NCBI GenBank assembly: GCA_021399445.1
Contig: JAJTUQ010000005.1
Coordinates: 1,984,001 to 2,048,000 of the forward strand
Source: Xylogone sp. PMI_703
Taxonomy: Eukaryota; Ascomycota; Leotiomycetes
Length of the DNA: 64,000 nucleotides
Direction: 5' to 3'
Made by a program: the position numbers and the translations under genes
Notes under the pieces: model-generated
What the model was told of the DNA's origin: nothing
What the model saw: only the letters and a program-made list of their open reading frames with translations
Database searches by the model: none
Shown: piece by piece, positions 12,523 through 22,100 of the stretch
How positions within the stretch are numbered: position 1 is the first letter of the stretch
Layout: every line of letters starts with the position of its first letter

Positions 12523-14931
12523 ATGGCTGACCGTCCTTCCAGCTTCGCCGGCTTCTGTAGGTCGTGGCCAATGCCAATGCCCCATACAGAATCCGGCCGC
12601 AACAACGAGAGACGGCGCTCCTCCGTCGATTTAAAGTCCATGTGGTTCCTCAAGAAGCTCTTTGGCAGGCATCATCATGAGGCTCCTCGCACCGCGCCCG
12701 CTGCTGCTGCTGCTGCTGCTGCGGCGACCACAACAACGGCAGCGGTGACGACCACAGTGACCTCTCCCCAGGAACCTTCTTCTCCTCGCCGCGCTGGTGT
12801 GGTGCGTCGACTCTCGCGCAAAGTCGTCCCAGGACTGCCCCGTGCAGGCACTTTCCGGAGACAGCAATCTGAGTTGCGAGAGCGCCTGGAACCCGTCAAG
12901 CCCCATCCCGAGGAGAGACGTGCGGTTTCTGAAGAGCATCGCCGCAACCCTGTGCGGTCCTCAGCCGAGGTCGGGAGCGCGCCCAGGCAGAGCGCTCCTG
13001 ATGTTCTGGGAATCGTAGAAGCGACCGAGATGGTCGACGTGGCCCTGGAGGACTACCACCCCATCATGCCGGTCTCGACCTTGGTAGACGATGCAGACCA
13101 GGGCTTTGTGGAGATCTCCAACGACGTGGATGTGACATATAGCGAGACCCAGTCCGTCTCCTCGGAGGGCTACGAGGACATGATAGCGGACGAGCTCGAG
13201 CGCCGCTGGATTCTGAATCTCAGCATGCACTTCCGAGACAAGTCGCGACGAGAAAAATTCTTCGTGACCTATGCCGAGACCCCAACCCACTGGCGGCGAG
13301 TGACCATCTCCCTGGATTACAGACATGCACCTCCACACTCATTAGAGGAAGAGTTACTAAATACCAAGTTCCAGCGAGACAAGAGCGCCCGAATCTACGA
13401 AGCAATTCGTGATTCGCTGCAGGACATCCAATTCTACGATACCGTCACCAATTTGAAGCTCCAGACGGAAAATGACAGACTACACGTGCACGTGGTGGAG
13501 GATCTGTCCGAAATCATTGCCTATCCCCCGATCAAATCCATCAACCATCTCAAATGTCGCCGCGTGCGGGAAGATCAGCTGGTCTTTGACTCGCATCTGT
13601 CCGGATTCGTCTACAAAGTCACCCTGGACAACCAGGTATTTATCAAAAAGGAGATTCCAGGCCCTGACACGGTCGACGAGTTCCTGTACGAAATCAACGC
13701 GCTGCACCGGCTCTCCGGGTCCCGTAGCGTCATCCAGTTTGGCGGAGTGGTGGTTGACAAAACTGGCGAGCACGTGAAAGGCCTTCTGATCAGTTTTGCT
13801 GAGCAGGGCGCGTTGATAGATGTCATATATGACGGTGAAGGTAAAATCCCCTGGAGCCGGCGGGAGCGCTGGGCCAAGCAGATTGTCCAGGGGCTCTCGG
13901 AGATCCACGAGGCAGGTTTCGTGCAGGGAGACTTTACGCTGTCGAACATCGTGGTCGACGAGTACGATAACGCGAAAATCATTGATATCAACCGTCGGGG
14001 ATGCCCCGTGGGCTGGGAACCTCCCGAGGTCACTGATCTTATTGATAGCAACCAGAGGATATCCATGTACATAGGAGTGAAGTCGGATCTGTATCAGCTA
14101 GGGATGGTCCTCTATGCTCTTGCGTTCCAGGAAGATGAGCCCGAAAACCACCGCCCCTTTAACCTTGATATGGCCCCCAAGGAAGTGCCTGATTACTACT
14201 TAGACCTCTGCCGACGTTGCCTGGGCGATGACCCTAGAAACCGTCTGCAAGCTTCTGTGCTGCTCTCATATTTCCCTGAAATTGAGGAGTACTACCACTT
14301 GGAGCGCTCGGCGCCTCTGATAGTAGATGCTCCCTACATAGATGAAGGCACCAGGGCTAATGGCTATTATACCCCCTCTTCCATGAATGACCAGCTTCCT
14401 TCCCACCACCCACACCCCCTAGGATCACTCTATGGCACTCGTCCCTATGCACAATCCCTTCTTGAAGACCCGCCCGACTTCCCCAGGCGAGGGAGATCAC
14501 CGGCCAGAGCCGAACCAGCTGCTGAACTAACAGACCCAGCCGGCGTCCCTCTGCCAGCCTCGAGCGAGGGATCCCAATCAACGGAGAGCTTACCAGACAA
14601 TCTCCCCACGGAGCAATCCACTCCAAGGGGACTGGATTCCCCTCCCAAAAACCCCCTCCGCCTCAATCCGTACAGGAACATCCAGAGCATACATAGTACC
14701 GAGCACGATACCTTGGAGACCACCCCCCGCTCCGAAATAGACAGGGTGCCGCGAAGCACAGCAGCGGCGATTTCAGCATCAGAAGTGTACACAAAAGACC
14801 TACCAGAACTGGCGGGCGTGGGCGAGGTCCACAAGATGGACTTCCCGCTGCCCCTAATACCCTTAGATGACGACTTGACGACAGAAACGCATAATGACCG
14901 TATTTTGCTTAAACCCTCTGTGGGAGGATGA
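12523..14931 (+). CDS. atypical protein-kinase-like protein, single exon
   Basis: One uninterrupted frame of 802 residues. Residues about 45-190 are low-complexity and basic or Ser-rich, including a poly-Ala run from a CTG/GCT repeat. A kinase-like fold spans about 350-590. Features seen: a beta3 lysine in VFIKKE (about residue 374), an alphaC-type Glu, a catalytic loop VQGDFTLSN with Asp470 and the following Asn, IIDIN at 486-490 where a DFG motif is expected, and GWEPPE as an APE equivalent. No glycine-rich loop is apparent. The C-terminal 200 residues are Pro/Ser-rich. This matches a family of uncharacterised fungal kinase-like proteins. Substrate and activity are unknown. A shorter protein starting at the ATG at 12640 (MWFLKKLF) is possible and would drop the first 39 residues. 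Confidence 0.8.
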   Translation: MADRPSSFAGFCRSWPMPMPHTESGRNNERRRSSVDLKSMWFLKKLFGRHHHEAPRTAPAAAAAAAAATTTTAAVTTTVTSPQEPSSPRRAGVVRRLSRKVVPGLPRAGTFRRQQSELRERLEPVKPHPEERRAVSEEHRRNPVRSSAEVGSAPRQSAPDVLGIVEATEMVDVALEDYHPIMPVSTLVDDADQGFVEISNDVDVTYSETQSVSSEGYEDMIADELERRWILNLSMHFRDKSRREKFFVTYAETPTHWRRVTISLDYRHAPPHSLEEELLNTKFQRDKSARIYEAIRDSLQDIQFYDTVTNLKLQTENDRLHVHVVEDLSEIIAYPPIKSINHLKCRRVREDQLVFDSHLSGFVYKVTLDNQVFIKKEIPGPDTVDEFLYEINALHRLSGSRSVIQFGGVVVDKTGEHVKGLLISFAEQGALIDVIYDGEGKIPWSRRERWAKQIVQGLSEIHEAGFVQGDFTLSNIVVDEYDNAKIIDINRRGCPVGWEPPEVTDLIDSNQRISMYIGVKSDLYQLGMVLYALAFQEDEPENHRPFNLDMAPKEVPDYYLDLCRRCLGDDPRNRLQASVLLSYFPEIEEYYHLERSAPLIVDAPYIDEGTRANGYYTPSSMNDQLPSHHPHPLGSLYGTRPYAQSLLEDPPDFPRRGRSPARAEPAAELTDPAGVPLPASSEGSQSTESLPDNLPTEQSTPRGLDSPPKNPLRLNPYRNIQSIHSTEHDTLETTPRSEIDRVPRSTAAAISASEVYTKDLPELAGVGEVHKMDFPLPLIPLDDDLTTETHNDRILLKPSVGG

Positions 14932-16601
14932 CCAGTCGATTTTTTTGTCTGTGGTTTTTTCTTTCTTTTTCTTCCAAGTTTCATCATCATGACCATGAAT
15001 TAGTTTTCTTTTAATGATTTCCCTCCCAGTTTTTCGGGACATGACGGAGGCATTCTTCGCAGAACTTTGTTTGCTTTGTTATTTTTGTGTGTGTGTTTTT
15101 TCGAACTTGATTATGATTTTTGCTTGGGAGGTAATCTTGGATTTGAAACGGGAGGGAACTTTGACATTTGCCATTTATGAAAGGGCGGATTACTGCTTTT
15201 ACTTACACTTTTTATATTTTGGACCTGTATTACGTATCTCGTTTCCGCTCATACAGTGGCTCGCGCATTTTGATATCGAGGCAGGGACAATCGCCGAACC
15301 TGCAAAGTTCCATGTATCATAGATGGCCAGGAGTACTGAGGTTGATTGAACCTTGCAGGGAGGTGTCCGTGGCGGGAGAGAGGGCCCCGTTGTTCCGGGA
15401 GACACCAGCCGAGAGCTCATCGTTACCCATTCTCTGTCTTACCGCGCTCGCCCAGTCCAGTCGAGTCGGACGAGGCCCGAAGTCCCATGGGCAAGGGAGG
15501 CCATGACTAGATGCCTTTGGAGCTCGGATGCCACGGGTAGGGCTGAGGTTTGCCTTTGCCGGATAGGGAGGAGCACTTTTCCTTCTAAGCCAAGATGGGG
15601 GTCCAGCGAGCTCGAAGCAAAAGAGGCTGCTTTAAAAAAAGAGAGAAGAGTTAGGAAAGCAAAAAAGAAGAGCGACTAAAAAAGAAAAGAGGAATTAATG
15701 AAATTTCCAGGTCCTTGTCCACGTTGCTTGCACGTGATAGCTTGTGTTGCACTCTTGCACTCCTCGGGTGGGCCAGAAGAACAACAGAACAACAGAACAG
15801 CAGTGAACAGCATGAACAGCAGCAACGGTATCAGCAGTCTAGGCGTGGTAAGTGAGCTGTGCGGGCTGCGATAGGTGCTGGAGGAGCGGGGCGCTGCAGG
15901 GACATTTGGCTCACGCAGACTACAGAGCGACCTGAGTGGCTCGATAGCGGTGTTTGCACGTGCTGGCAACTCTCGAGCTTCTGTGCAGCATCACGTGATC
16001 ATGCACCGCCAACTGTTCTTGCAACACTGAGTTTGCTCAGGCGGTGGCGGTCGTTCCTTTTGTTGGGGGGAGAACCTGCAGGTACAGGCCCCGAGCTCGA
16101 GCAGCCTCGGTTGAAGGGGAGCTAGGCGAGGTCTCTTTGCCAGCGCAGCCAACGACAAATAATGCACACCAGTATCTATGGACGACAGAAAACGAGAGTA
16201 CAAATTCGTACCGTACGGTTGTACCGTAGTTTGAGTAAAGCTTCGATCTTTATCTGTAGATGAACATGAAACGTACGGAGTAAATAAGGCATAAGGCATG
16301 GCATGGATGGGTGCGAGGAAATAATGGGGAGTTTTTCTATCATCATGAGGATTAAAATTGCAAAAATATTACAGGCTGATGGGAGCGCGGGCAATCCGCA
16401 GATTATCACAATAGACTTTTGTTATCTTTCCAAGATTTGTGTTGTTTTTCGTGAGTCTAGGATAGACGTAGACGTGTACTTGTAGAGTGCAGGTTGATAT
16501 CAGAATAATGCACTGATGGAATTATGCAGTGATCATGAGAGAAGAGAGGAAAACGAACCACTACTGCTCTCTTCTCCATACAAGTCCAGGTACTCTCGCG
16601 G

Positions 16602-16662
16602 TGGCATAGTGGTACATAAATCGCCACCAAAATTTGGCGAGCTCTGAAGTACCACTCTGCCA
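16602..16662. repeat. nested inverted repeat, potential hairpin
   Basis: Left arm TGGCATAGTGGTAC (16602-16615) pairs with right arm GTACCACTCTGCCA (16649-16662) at 13 of 14 positions. A second smaller inverted repeat, TCGCCA/TGGCGA (16621-16626 and 16635-16640), lies inside. The left arm also matches a tRNA A-box consensus, but there is no B box or tRNA fold. Confidence 0.6.
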
Positions 16663-17049
16663 ATTAAACTGTCCACTACGAGATACTGTAGCACGCGTTA
16701 CACCTTACGCCTCTTTTGACAATGGCGGTGGCAACATCTGAGATATGAGCCAGTGAAAGGAAAGGCAAAGAGAAGCATTGGGGATGGCTACAACAGGTCA
16801 ATACTGTGTATTGAATCATAGCCAAGGAGAATACATCATAGGCGCTGAGAGTTAAACTCATATTCTAGGGTATTTCAGTACAGGTGAATTTGCACATGAT
16901 TATCTCCTCAGATTATCAAGATAGCATCAACCTCGGCAAAAACGAAGAGAGTGAGATAAGTGGCCAAGAATAGAAGTTCTAGAAAACCTCAGAAAAAAGC
17001 CCCAATCCCAAAAGAGATCTAAAACATGTCAACAAACCACTGCCCGCGG

Positions 17050-17239
17050 ATTGGCTGAGCTCAGTAGTGGTGGCGTCAGAGCGGCAAAGCTGCTCAAAGC
17101 CCTACGAGAAAAGATCGCGGAAGAGTCCGCGCACGCTTTCGGGAGGTGATCGTGCCAACCAATGGGCGCGGCCGTGCCCCTTCCCCATAGCTGGGTCTAA
17201 GCGATTGGTGAGGGGGAGGTACGGTAGTGTGGGACCAAT
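17050..17239. promoter_or_regulatory. cluster of four CCAAT boxes upstream of ole1
   Basis: ATTGG at 17050-17054 and 17204-17208, CCAAT at 17159-17163 and 17235-17239. They lie about 0.83-1.0 kb before the ole1 start in a GC-rich setting. Binding by the CBC complex is an inference from the motif. Confidence 0.4.
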
Positions 17240-17288
17240 GAGCGAGGAGCCCGCTGGATTTTTGTTGGGAAGAACGTTGAGTTGAGCA

Positions 17289-17303
17289 GATGCGATGCGA
17301 TGC
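17289..17303. repeat. GATGC microsatellite, three units
   Basis: Three perfect GATGC units followed by a GATAT variant. Short and of no evident function. Confidence 0.6.
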
Positions 17304-17442
17304 GATATGGCCACGAGGCTGGCGGCGCGCGGATGTAGGGATGGTGGGATGTATATCCGTAGCAATTGATTGATACTTGTAGTATACTGTATATACAGCA
17401 GCAGTGGAAAGATTTAAGTTAAGGTTTTTCTAAGAATATATG

Positions 17443-17456
17443 TAGATAGATAGATA
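17443..17456. repeat. TAGA tetranucleotide repeat
   Basis: TAGATAGATAGATA, three and a half units. It includes overlapping GATA core sites, which may or may not bind GATA factors. Confidence 0.6.
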
Positions 17457-17919
17457 TGAAAGCAAAGAAAGGCTTGGATTTAGAAGGATTCAATGAGGGC
17501 GATTGTCAGATTTCCTCTTTTGCCCCTCGCACACCTTTTTTCTCAGCCTCTTCCCGCAAGCCGGGTACCCACTAGACCAGGGCCCCGTTGCATCGGTCAG
17601 CGAAAGAGTCGCTCTCAACGAAAACCCACCGACGTGCTAGCGCTCAGTACGTACCGGGGACTTCAACTACTTGCTTTCTTTGCTGGGAACCAGAGAACAA
17701 GACAAGGGAGCTTTTTTGCTGGGGAAGAAAGCGCTGAAGCCAAAGAAGCAACACACGCCTGATTTATTCCTGCGCCCTGATCAAATCTGCTCACTTATCG
17801 CCCGATTCTACCTACCGTGCCTCTCTAATTGCAGATCCCCGCCTCTCGGGATTCTGTTCTGGCTCTGGCCACCAGCTAACTCTCACTCACTCATTGTTTG
17901 ACATACCTGATACTTTCCA

Positions 17920-17926
17920 TATAAAA
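17920..17926 (+). promoter_or_regulatory. TATA box of ole1 (candidate)
   Basis: TATAAAA 142 bp before the ole1 ATG, followed by a pyrimidine-rich leader free of ATG codons. The spacing fits a fungal core promoter. Confidence 0.6.
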
Positions 17927-18067
17927 CCCTTTCGCCTGCCATCCTTCTTTCACTCCCTCTCATCTCTCTCCATCCTCGGTCTTCACCACCACCATCACCA
18001 CAACATCTCCCATCCTCTTCCTCTTCTCTGCAGACATCTGCATTTCTCCTCCTCTAACTAAGAAGCC

Positions 18068-19599
18068 ATGGCTTCACCCGACGCTGCTACTGCTATCCAG
18101 CAGCTGGCTGAGCCGAGCTCCCGCAGCAAGAAGTATGATCCCAAGAAGCCTCACATCACCGACCTCCCCATCACCCGCTCCAACTGGTACAAGCACGTCA
18201 ACTGGTTGAACGTCACCCTCATCATCTTCATCCCGCTGGCCGGTGTCATTGGCTCCTACTGGACTCCGCTGCGGTGGGAGACGGCTGTCTGGACGGTCGC
18301 CTACTACTTCATGACTGGTCTGGGAATCACAGCTGGTAGGTTTTGCTCCTCTATCTCTAATTTTCTTTCTGTTCTGGAATCTTCCGAGATACACGTTCGA
18401 TATCCGACGCCTATTCTCTCTTGATTTCTTCTATAACCAGTCAGTTACTAACGCACTCTCCAGGCTACCATCGTCTCTGGGCTCACAGCTCATACTCCGC
18501 AACTCTCCCTCTCAAGATCTTCCTCGCTGCCGTTGGCGCTGGTGCCGTCGAAGGCTCCATCCGCTGGTGGTCTCGTGACCACCGTGCCCACCACCGATAC
18601 ACTGACACTGACAAGGACCCTTACTCTGTTCGCAAGGGCCTGCTCTACTCTCACTTCGGATGGATGGTCATGAAGCAGAACCCCAAGCGCATCGGCCGAA
18701 CCGACATCTCCGACCTCAACGATGACGCTGTTGTCGTCTGGCAGCACCGCAACTACATCAAGTGCGTGCTCTTCATGGGCTTGATCTTCCCCTGCTTGGT
18801 CACCGGTTTTGGCTGGGGCGACTGGCTCGGAGGCTTCATCTACGCTGGCATTCTCCGTATCTTCTTCGTCCAGCAGGCTACCTTCTGCGTCAACTCCCTC
18901 GCTCACTGGCTCGGTGACCAGCCATTTGACGACCGCAACTCGCCCAGAGACCATGTCATCACCGCCCTTGTCACCTTGGGAGAGGGTTACCACAACTTCC
19001 ACCACGAATTCCCGTCTGACTACCGCAATGCCATCCAATGGTACCAATATGACCCAACCAAGTGGTCTATCTGGGTCTGGAAGCAGCTCGGCCTGGCCTA
19101 CGACCTGAAGCAGTTCAAGCAAAACGAAATCGAGAAGGGCCGTCTCCAGCAACTCCAGAAGAAGCTCGACCAGAAGAGACAGACACTCGACTGGGGTATT
19201 CCTCTTGAGCAGCTCCCCATCATCGATTGGGACACCTACCAGGCTGAGGCCAAGAATGGACGCGCCCTGGTTTCTGTTGCAGGTGTTATCCACGATGTCA
19301 CCGACTTCATCAAAGACCATCCAGGTGGAAAGGCCTTGATCACCTCGGCCATTGGCAAGGACGCAACCGCCATGTTCAACGGTGGTGTCTACGACCACTC
19401 CAACGCCGCTCACAACTTGCTCTCCACCATGAGAGTCGGTGTCCTCCGCGGTGGATGTGAGGTGGAGATCTGGAAGCGAGCACAGTACGAGAACAAGGAC
19501 GTCTCCTATGTCAGCGACTCCGCCGGCCACAAGATTGTCCGAGCTGGAAACCAGGTCACTCGCGTCAGAGCACCTGTTGCATCCGCAGACGCTGCATAA
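18068..19599 (+). CDS. ole1: stearoyl-CoA (acyl-CoA) delta-9 desaturase with cytochrome b5 domain
   Basis: Exons 18068-18335 and 18464-19599 encode 467 residues. The enzyme introduces the delta-9 double bond into palmitoyl- and stearoyl-CoA at the ER membrane. Three histidine boxes that bind the di-iron centre are present: HRLWAH (92-97), HRAHH (129-133) and HNFHH (266-270). Hydrophobic segments lie near residues 47-65, 75-90, 175-200 and 205-225. A C-terminal cytochrome b5 domain, the fused electron donor usual in fungal Ole1, carries HPGG at 375-378 and a second heme His near DHSNAAH. The 128-nt intron has a strong branch site TTACTAAC (18445-18452). Codon use is strongly C-biased, indicating high expression, and this bias also opens a long antisense frame that is not a gene. 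Confidence 0.97.
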
Positions 19600-20323
19600 G
19601 TCAATGGAGGGATGTGTTTTTCTGGGCCGAATTGCCTTCTTATGAATTGATGAGAAAAGATTGGTCCGCTGTATTTATTTATCTTTTACCTGTTTTCTCT
19701 CTAGATGGGGGCGTTCAGTGGGGTATATTTTCTCAAACTTATGGGTATGAAAACGAGATGTCTTGGTGCTTTTTTCCCGACATCGACATTCTCTTTAGAG
19801 ACAGAGCGTGCGAACAACATGTGATGAAAAAGCACTGGATTATTGGAGCAGGAATGACATTGACATGGGGATAATTGGTGTTCATAGGATGCGGGATGAT
19901 TCTCTCATTACTCGCTGCAATAAATCAATAAATGAATCAAAATGGTTATAATGCCGTCTTTCACGAAGAATTCAGATGCTACTCTGCAGTGCCGTGTTGT
20001 CTTTTCTGATGTGTTTTTTCTCCATGTATGAGCCAGTAATATCTTTTGGGTGCAGTTAATTTAGGATGCATAAATTCTTCCTGGCATAAATTACTGATTC
20101 AGAAAACGAGGTGGTTGCATTTGTGCTGTGCTGTCTAGCTTCCTCGCTACCAACTCTAGCCTAGCTGTACAACACAGCACAGAGTGTATCAACCACGACC
20201 CAATCACGTCCAAGAGCTACCATTCCCTCATTTTACACGTATCAAATCCAGAACATCCCCCTTCCCCTTTCCCCTCCCCCGCCTCAGCTGATACTTGCCG
20301 TCGTCATCATCATGATCATCATT

Positions 20324-20344
20324 CGACGTCAAAAAAAGACGTCG
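20324..20344. repeat. perfect 7-bp hairpin with A7 loop
   Basis: CGACGTC, seven A residues, then GACGTCG. In RNA this could form a compact stem-loop. Function unknown. Confidence 0.6.
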
Positions 20345-20380
20345 CAATGCCAATGCAAATGCCAATGCACATGTGAATGC
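20344..20380. repeat. imperfect CAATGC hexamer repeat
   Basis: About five units of CAATGC or near variants (AAATGC, GAATGC), directly abutting the hairpin. Confidence 0.6.
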
Positions 20381-20953
20381 ATGGCACACACGGCACGTAA
20401 CGTACAGTAACGTACGCACGGGTATACGGAGTAGTAGACTTTCCCAACAAAATGGGAATTCTCCCGATGTAACAACGGTGATGACGATGTGGGAAAAGCA
20501 TGGTGTATGGGGCTTCTTCTTGTTTTTGGTGGGGGACCAACATTCTCGGATGGGCTTTGCTGGGTAGATGGTAAGAGGGGGATATTTGCATGTGATTTAG
20601 GGGTAGGTACTCTGTACAATGCGATTCGGGTTGTGACGTGAGTTTCCTGGGCGTTTACAGTGTTGGGGGGAATGTTCAGATTCTTCGACTTTGATTGCGA
20701 ATTGTTCGAATAGTGTTCAGTAGTAATCAAATTATTCGAGTATTATTTTGATTTCGATTTCGATTGGAATAGTACCTCTAGATCCTAATCTAATCTAATT
20801 AATTCCAACACTGAGTCAGGAACTTGCGGCATGTTCTCTATTTTCTATTGATGGATTGATTTGTTCTATGAATACCGTCTTCTAGAAAACAAATATGTAT
20901 ATAATAACAAAGCGATGACAACGATGGTATCAGGCTCCCCAATTGATTAATCT

Positions 20954-21724
20954 CTACATCTTAGAGCTAACCTCCGGATCGATACTCGCCTTCCCATGCT
21001 CACAGATTGCCAACACCGCTCCATCCCTCTTCCTCTTCATCACGCCCTTCAGAGCACACAGTCTCTTCCCAGCGTGCACGACTTCGCACTCGATCACCAC
21101 CTCCTCCCCCAGTGGCACCGGCCGCAGGTACGTAACGTTCAGAGTGCGGCTGACGCCCGCATACGCCCAGAATCCCTCTCGGGCGATGGGCGCCAGCGCG
21201 CAGGTGGTCAGGAAGTCGAAGATTGTAGCCGTGCAGCCGCCGTGGAGGTTGCCTAGACGGTTGACGTGGTCTTCTTGCACGGTGTAGGAGAAGGTTGCGC
21301 TGCCGTGGGGAGTGGCTGATGCGGAAAGGAGTTTGATGTCTTGGGAGAAGAGTTTGGCGCCCCAGCCCTGGGATATTTGTTAGTAAGGAACGTGTGTTCG
21401 ACGCGGGTCTGAGTAGGGAAGTATGGGTATGTGGATAACAGGTAAATAGATGTGTAGGAAGAGTGGTGTGTTCAATATCGCCATTGTATATAGGCGTATT
21501 TGAGGATAGTAGATAGAATGCGTGTATGGCAATGGGAAATGGGATAATGAGGAGGAAATAAACCACTCAATTCAAGCAATTCAGATAGCTACACTCACCT
21601 GGTACTCTGGCAATGTTACTGAACCATCCATTAGTGCTTGTACGCGTTCTGCTGCTGACACTCCATCTTCAAGCGGGACCTGCTTGACATCTGCATCTCC
21701 GACGCCAGGCGTTGAGAGTTTCAT
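20954..21724 (-). CDS. hotdog-fold thioesterase family protein (PaaI/Acot13-like)
   Basis: On the minus strand, exon 1 is 21724-21599 and exon 2 is 21367-20954, giving 179 residues. The intron runs from CAG/GTGAGT to a CAG acceptor and is in phase 0. The second exon encodes a single hotdog domain with the PaaI-type signature GNLHGGCTATIFD, then a segment with RTLNVTYLRPVPLGEEVVIECEV, which forms the typical central strands. Members hydrolyse acyl-CoA thioesters. The substrate cannot be read from the sequence, and the closest known type is the Acot13/PaaI subfamily. There is no clear targeting signal. It is divergent from smc2 with 376 bp between starts. Confidence 0.85.
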
Positions 21725-22100
21725 CTTCGTAGACTAGAACAGACACAGCGATATCTTTGAAATGGAAATAAACTGAAGACTCCTCTTATAAGAATTGGAA
21801 GCCCAAAACAATATCTATAAGCATCATCTATAAGGAAGAAGAGCTGAGCTGCCCGTGCAGCAAGGCACAATTAGAGTTTCCTCCAACCGAAGTTCTCCAG
21901 AATCGCCGAGGTCCAACTTTATCCGTATCCGTAATCTGATTATGCATGGGTGCCTCATTGCCTTGACGCCTTATGCAGAACCCCTACGACATCATGGGGT
22001 TTGTGTGTTTCTGTTTACCTTTCGCGAGGGAAATCAACAAATCCAGGGACGACCACCAACCTCCAACAGTAACGACCACAGCGACTCCAAGGCCGCCAAC
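21725..22100. promoter_or_regulatory. divergent promoter region of the thioesterase gene and smc2
   Basis: 376 bp between two divergent start codons. No coding sequence and no clear TATA box. Confidence 0.5.

Larger units (their letters stand above)
14932..18067. other. 3.1 kb spacer between the kinase-like gene and ole1
   Basis: No credible coding sequence. It holds the 3' region of the kinase-like gene, a 14-bp inverted repeat at 16602-16662, three CACGTG hexamers (about 15732, 15957, 15994), a CCAAT cluster at 17050-17239 and the ole1 core promoter. The last 180 bp before ole1 is strongly CT-rich with no ATG, typical of a highly expressed fungal gene. Confidence 0.55.
19600..20953. other. 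intergenic spacer between ole1 and the thioesterase gene
   Basis: The two genes converge here, so this holds two 3' regions. AATAAAT-like polyadenylation signals occur around 19919-19937. It also contains a short perfect hairpin at 20324-20344 followed by a CAATGC repeat. Nothing coding is apparent. Confidence 0.55.

Noticed and set aside
16595..16662. A-box-like TGGCATAGTGG suggesting a tRNA
   Set aside because: No B box and no acceptor stem. The sequence is better described as an inverted repeat.
18490..19530. Long antisense frame (346 codons) over the desaturase gene
   Set aside because: Produced by strong third-position C bias in ole1. The translation is Val/Asp-rich and low in complexity, and the sense strand is a certain gene.
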